Under the pieces are notes generated by a model. It searched no databases. It was not told where the DNA came from and was given only the letters and a program-made list of their open reading frames with translations. DNA of 12,451 bases from Monoraphidium neglectum (Eukaryota; Chlorophyta; Chlorophyceae; Sphaeropleales; Selenastraceae). The translations under genes and the position numbers were made by a program. How positions within the stretch are numbered: the stretch's first letter is position 1; every line of letters starts with the position of its first letter. The stretch is taken from NCBI RefSeq assembly GCF_000611645.1, contig NW_014012357.1, positions 4,000 through 16,450 of the forward strand, given 5' to 3'. This document shows positions 8,546 to 12,451 of the stretch, piece by piece.

Positions 8546-9974
8546 GGGGGCGAGCGGGGGTTGGGAGAGACGGGCAGCACCCCCTGCAAGCTACTGTCTT
8601 CAGAGGGCGCGTGCTGGTGTGCAAGCTGCGTTGCTTGGAGCTCCCGAGGCAGCGGCGTTTTGATCTGCGCTCGTGCGCCCCGTCTGCTTCGTTTGCGCGT
8701 CAGCATTTCGGCGCTTACAATTAGACAACCGCCGCCATATTACGTGGAAAGAGCCGCATCTCAAGTACACCCTGGGGTTTGAAATTCATTTTCACCGCCA
8801 ACATGCTGCCGTTCGGGACCCATCCTCGACAGCAGGCAGGGGGGGATCGTTTGGCTGCATGCTGAATCTGGATGGCAGCACCACCAAGCAAGTACCCAAA
8901 TATGTATAAGTATTCCGCAAAACGCGAGGCCTTTGTGACGCGTGCAGCAGGCGGGTACAGCCGTCAGCCAGCACAGCCAGAAGGCAAAACCCCGAAAACC
9001 TGCCATCTGCCAAGCATGAAGTGGGGTGCAGTCGCAGTGGCAAAAAGATGCAGGGATGCGTGCATGTGCTGGCGACTGGCGGCTGCAGTCAACGCGCGTG
9101 CTCAGCAACGAGGACCACTGGACAGGTGGAACGCGTGCAGCGCCTTGCTTGGGCTGTTTATTCCCGGGAAGAATGAGTGGTGACGGTGGTGGCGGGGGTG
9201 GCGTGCGCACGTGAGGCGTGTTGGCAGGTACAAATGCTGTTGCGAAGGCCACACTTGCAGGGATGCGTACGAGCTGCGGCCGCGGCTTGCATGCGGGGCG
9301 CAACAAATAAATAGTAACAACGAAACGACGCCAATGATGCGCACGCCTGTGCTGACAGCGTGGTGGCCGGGCGCGCGGGTGGTCTGGTGAGGCGTGACAT
9401 GGCGGACAGGTCGGCCTAGGAACTGGGCGAAAGAAGCCCACAAGGCTTGACTAAGTCAAAACTCATAGCCAGAGCAGGCTCAACAGCTGCTGGGCGGACA
9501 GCAAATCCGAGAGGCTCCAGTCGGCTATACGTGCAACATTGCGAGCTGCTGCAGTCAAAGTCCAGCCTGTTCAAATTACGGCAAAGCAGGGCCGCACAGT
9601 TCAGCCCCAGGTACCCAGGAGGAAGCACCCACAATACCGTACTGCCCACATATGTGCTTGGCACAGCACGAAATCTAAATTATTTGTAGGGGGGCCGCGC
9701 ACGCAGCGCCCTTGAGCCCAGCCACCGTGCTGGTGACAGCACTCGCACGAGCAGGGCGCACACAAGGGAGCGTGCTGCCTGGGCGCCCCCAAGCCTGAAC
9801 CAGGGCGTAGCCCTTTCCCTGCAGGGCCAACGTCCGTGAACTTGCCAATTCAGAGGCCGCCCGGTACACTCGACTCAGTTGCCGGGTGCAACCACAGCTG
9901 CAGGTGTGCTTCAGCGTACGTCGGATCAGAACGCACACGCACCACGCACCACACACCGCGCACCCCCGCCTGTG
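8546..9974. other. Convergent intergenic region, 3' ends of FOP and the receptor gene
   Basis: About 1.43 kb separates two stop codons that face each other. Composition drops to more mixed AT content (for example AACAAATAAATAGTAACAAC at 9300-9319). It should hold both 3' untranslated regions. No plus-strand TGTAA follows the FOP stop. A minus-strand TGTAA occurs at 8719-8715 but is over 1.2 kb from the receptor stop. A short palindrome TTGACTAAGTCAA lies at 9447-9459. The open frames here lack conserved motifs and I do not call a gene. Confidence 0.55.
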
Positions 9975-12414
9975 CTATTCGATCGACAAGCTGGAAATCC
10001 ATGAGGATGGCGTGAGCGCGCCGCTCGCCACAGAGTTGCGCCCCGCCCTTGGGCCGGCGTCGCTGCCGCTGCCGCTGCCGCCGCCGCCGCCGCCGTCGCG
10101 GGGCGTGCGGCCGCCGCTCGAGCCGCCGCCGCCGCCGCCGATGCAGCCGCCGGAAAAGGTCGAGGGCGGGCCGCTGGGGAGGGGGGAGTACCCTTGAAGA
10201 GCGCCCCGCACCGCGGCCGCCACGTGCCGCCGCGTGTGGGCGCGGTGCGCGCGCGCCGTGACGGCGGCGGTGAGGGCCGCGGCGGCAAAGGCGCCCAGGA
10301 ACGCGGCGACCCAGGGAACGCCGTCGGCGCCTTTGCAGGGCGTGAGGCGAGGGTCGGGAGTGGGCAAGTGACTTTCATGGGGCCGAGGGGGGCGTAGATG
10401 CGGCGGGGATGCAGCCGTGCGATTGTGCGCTGAGGACAGTGTAATGCGCTCGCCTGGCAGGCCGGCAGGGTTGTGCTCGGAGGTCGAGCAGGCGGGCGGC
10501 AACAGCGGCATCGCGCTCCCGGGGCTCTGGTTCTTTCAGAACAGGCCGAACGGCTGGCGCCGCGGCGCTGGCCGGCGACGGACGCTCATAGCGTGTAGGG
10601 GCTGCCAGCTGTCGCTGCCCGACCCCGCCGCCGCGGCGGCCGCCCGCCGCCCCCTCTCCCGTGCTCCGCTCACCGTGACCGCCGCCGCCGTCGCTGCCGG
10701 CAGCTCGGGTTGAGCCGGGCAGGCAGGCCTTGAGCCCCGGGTCGCACCGGTCCAGGCTGCAGGCCGGCTCGCAGCCGCGGCCGCCGGGGCCCGCGCGGAA
10801 GCAGGGCGGGCACTGGCAGCGGAACGGGCGGACTTGGTCGTTCAGGCGGCCGTATGAAGCGAGGTACCTGTCGATCGAGAGAGGACCAGCGAGGGATGGA
10901 TCAGCAGCTCCTCAGCGTCCGGCTGGCAGACACCTTCAACAGCGGGCATATACCTTCAACAACTTGCGAATTGGGGACTGCTAGACTGCTGCTGGAGCAG
11001 CACCCTCCTTTACGTATGTCGGCCAATGCATCTGCTCGCAACGCGCCGCCACGGCGCCTCTCTGCTGCAGACCCTCCTCTGCCCGGGCGCGGCGGCGCCG
11101 GCGGCGGGGGTGCGCGGCGGACAGCAGGGGACCGGGCGCGCAGTCCCTGGCCATCTCGTCGGCCAGGCCGACGTAAGAGTGCAGAGCGCGGCATCGGCTG
11201 GCGAAGGCGGGCCACCTGTGAGTGTGCATGTCGTCGTAGCAGGCGTGGTAGAACCTGCCCTCAAAGCTACCGCGCCAGCAGCCAGCATAATCGAGCTCAG
11301 GTGTGCAGTAGTCAGGGATTGGGCCAGAGCAGCTGCCGGCGGGCGAGTTGCGGGAGGGGGTGGGTGGCAATAGGGCTCGGATGCAGGGGCGGATACGGGG
11401 GAAGCGGGCCCGTGCCGGGTCGCAAGGTGTGGTGTCAACGTGCGCCCGTGAGCAGTGAACGACCAGCTGCGGCTGAGCTCCGAATGAGAGGGGGGTTTCG
11501 GGTTCGAAGGGTGCGTCGCGGGAGCCCTTTGGACTCGTCAGGGTGCAGGGGTGGATGAAGCCGCATTGCCTCACAGCATCGACGGCAGTCTGCAGTATAG
11601 TGAGCCCGGCTCCTCACTTGTAGCCGCCAGGCGTGTTGACGCAGATGCAGCGGTCGCAGCTGCAGTCGCCCCTGTTGAAGGGGATGCGGCTCAGAAGGCA
11701 CTCGTTGATATCGGAGCACGCCTCCTGCCCGGTGGCCTGCCGGGGCGGGGGCACGGGGTGCGTGCGCGTGTGGGGGAAAGGGGAGTCGTGGTGGGTGCGT
11801 GGTTTCTGCGCCCAGCACGGCTTGTGGAGGGGGCCGCTCAGCGAGGGGTCACGAGAAGTGTGGACGCGTCGGCGAGTGATGCTCCATCGTGACTTGCTGC
11901 GGGCACGTCTTTTGGGAGAGGCCCCGTTTTGCCCCGTGAGCTGGAGCCAGCACACCACAAATGCATGGGCGCCGCCACTTCATCGCTCGCCAGCTGGCTT
12001 GGTTCCCCTCTCCCTCGCCCCAGCTGCCCCCTGCTGCCCATTGGCCCGCCCTGATGCACGCACGCGCAACTTGCCACACACATGAGCACGCAGGATCCCC
12101 AATTCAGACCAATTGACAAACCCAGCACACATCACAAGGACAAAAACAAGCAGGCGAAGCAGGCGAAGCAGGCGAAGCAGGCAAAGCAGGCAAAGCAGGC
12201 AAAGCAGGCAAAGCAGGCAATGCAGGCAGAGCAGGGGAAGCAGGTATGCAAAGCGCGCGAAGCATGCACAGCAGGCAAAGCATGCGCGCAAAGCATGCCG
12301 AGCGCGCGCCGGCAGCTCACCCCGTCGACGATGTGCAGGTAGCCCGCGCCGCACTCGCAGCTGTACCCCTGGAACGTGTTGATGCAGCGCGTGCGCCCCA
12401 GGGTGGAGTTGAGC
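9975..12414 (-). CDS. VSR: Vacuolar sorting receptor-like EGF membrane protein, 5'-partial
   Basis: The visible model is complement(join(9975..10330, 10674..10867, 11216..11332, 11618..11736, 12321..12414)). All internal introns are GT-AG, phases agree at all four junctions, and an acceptor (CCCGCCGCAG) opens the first visible exon, so more exons lie to the right. In order the protein shows: an EGF module (TRCINTFQGYSCECGAGYL) that closes across the junction into a calcium-binding type start, ACSDINEC; a Cys-rich segment CSCDRCICVNTPGGY; a VSR-type EGF with Trp after Cys (YAGCWRGSFEGRFYHACYDD, then RCQCPPCFRAGPGGRGCE); an extra Cys-rich piece (CSLDRCDPG); a transmembrane helix (VPWVAAFLGAFAAAALTAAV, about 10319-10260); a basic cytosolic stretch; YSPL (10190-10179); and a Gly/Ser-rich tail ending SLSIE. 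In plant VSRs a YMPL motif sits at the matching place and directs cargo from Golgi to vacuole. NST and NCS are possible N-glycosylation sites. The cargo-binding protease-associated domain is not in the window. The VSR identity is inferred from module similarity. Confidence 0.78.
10061..10140. repeat. CCG/GGC trinucleotide runs in the receptor tail
   Basis: Short runs of CCG on the plus strand encode poly-Gly stretches on the minus strand within the cytosolic tail of the receptor, downstream of YSPL. The plus-strand Pro/Arg-rich frames here are shadows. Confidence 0.7.
10179..10190 (-). other. Tyrosine-type sorting motif YSPL
   Basis: Four codons in the last exon read Tyr-Ser-Pro-Leu, about 22 residues after the end of the transmembrane helix. 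It fits YxxPhi, the signal read by clathrin adaptor mu subunits, and lines up with the YMPL signal of plant VSR tails. Confidence 0.7.
12148..12246 (+). repeat. 9-bp minisatellite, 11 tandem copies
   Basis: The unit is AAGCAGGCA/G. Three copies end in G, five end in A, and the last three carry extra substitutions (ATGCAGGCA, GAGCAGGGG, AAGCAGGTA). Degenerate relatives (GCAAAGC, GAAGCATGC) continue to about 12300. It lies in the intron 12320-11737 of the receptor gene. Because nine is divisible by three it leaves open frames on both strands (Lys-Gln-Ala on plus, Cys-Phe-Ala on minus), which are artefacts. Confidence 0.88.
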
Positions 12415-12451
12415 CTGCGGCGGGGGAGGTGCACGCGTGTTTGTCCGGAGG

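Noticed and set aside
8761..9441. 226-codon minus-strand frame in the convergent spacer
   Set aside because: It is rich in Cys, His, Pro and Trp with no recognisable domain or repeat, and lies where two 3' untranslated regions are expected.
9447..9459. Palindrome TTGACTAAGTCAA
   Set aside because: It is a single short palindrome in a 3' spacer and is expected by chance at this scale; it is kept only as a note.
11495..11520. tRNA-like B-box word GGTTCGAAG
   Set aside because: There is no matching A box, acceptor stem or cloverleaf around it.
11218..11574. Extension of the receptor exon upstream to about 11574
   Set aside because: The frame is open, but joining at the acceptor 11334-11333 gives PGGYNCSG in phase after a strongly pyrimidine-rich tract, while the upstream part has no EGF pattern.
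12082..12382. Plus-strand Lys-Gln-Ala repeat protein and minus-strand Cys-Phe-Ala repeat protein
   Set aside because: Both come from translating the 9-bp minisatellite, which lies in an intron bounded by a consensus donor at 12320 and an acceptor at 11738-11737.

Overview
This is eukaryotic nuclear DNA, most probably from a green alga (Chlorophyta). It is GC-rich, the genes are split by many short GT-AG introns, the coding exons carry CAG/CTG and CCG/GGC runs, and one gene matches plant-type vacuolar sorting receptors while another is a centriole/basal-body protein. I cannot name the genus. No bacterial operon, plasmid, phage or CRISPR signature is visible.

Layout. (1) Positions 1-2087, minus strand: the 3'-truncated body of a large, low-complexity protein rich in Gln, His and Glu, read as one uninterrupted frame. 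A further upstream exon at 2276-2143 is possible. (2) 2277-3859: a long, less GC-rich spacer between divergent genes. It holds a ~450-bp element with 36-bp terminal inverted repeats (2426-2876), which looks like a non-autonomous DNA transposon (MITE). (3) 3860-5135, plus strand: a two-exon gene for a 401-residue protein that I read as two tandem SpoVS/Alba-fold-like domains, the first interrupted by a Ser/Gly-rich insertion. (4) 5543-8545, plus strand: an eight-exon gene for a 632-residue FOP (FGFR1OP/CEP43) orthologue with an N-terminal dimerisation region, a LisH motif and a long Gln-rich, acidic tail. (5) 8546-9974: a convergent 3' spacer with no supported gene. (6) 12414-9975, minus strand: the last five visible exons of a vacuolar-sorting-receptor-like type I membrane protein with EGF-like modules, one transmembrane helix and a tyrosine-type (YSPL) sorting motif. 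Its 5' part lies beyond the right edge, and one intron contains an 11-copy, 9-bp minisatellite.

The genes do not form an obvious pathway. FOP points to an organism that builds centrioles or basal bodies, and the receptor points to Golgi-to-vacuole traffic. The exon models of the SpoVS-like, FOP and receptor genes were assembled by hand from splice sites and reading phase; every junction keeps frame, which is the main support for them. The best candidate for something undescribed is the tandem SpoVS-like protein. The unusual EGF order of the receptor and the inverted-repeat element come next.
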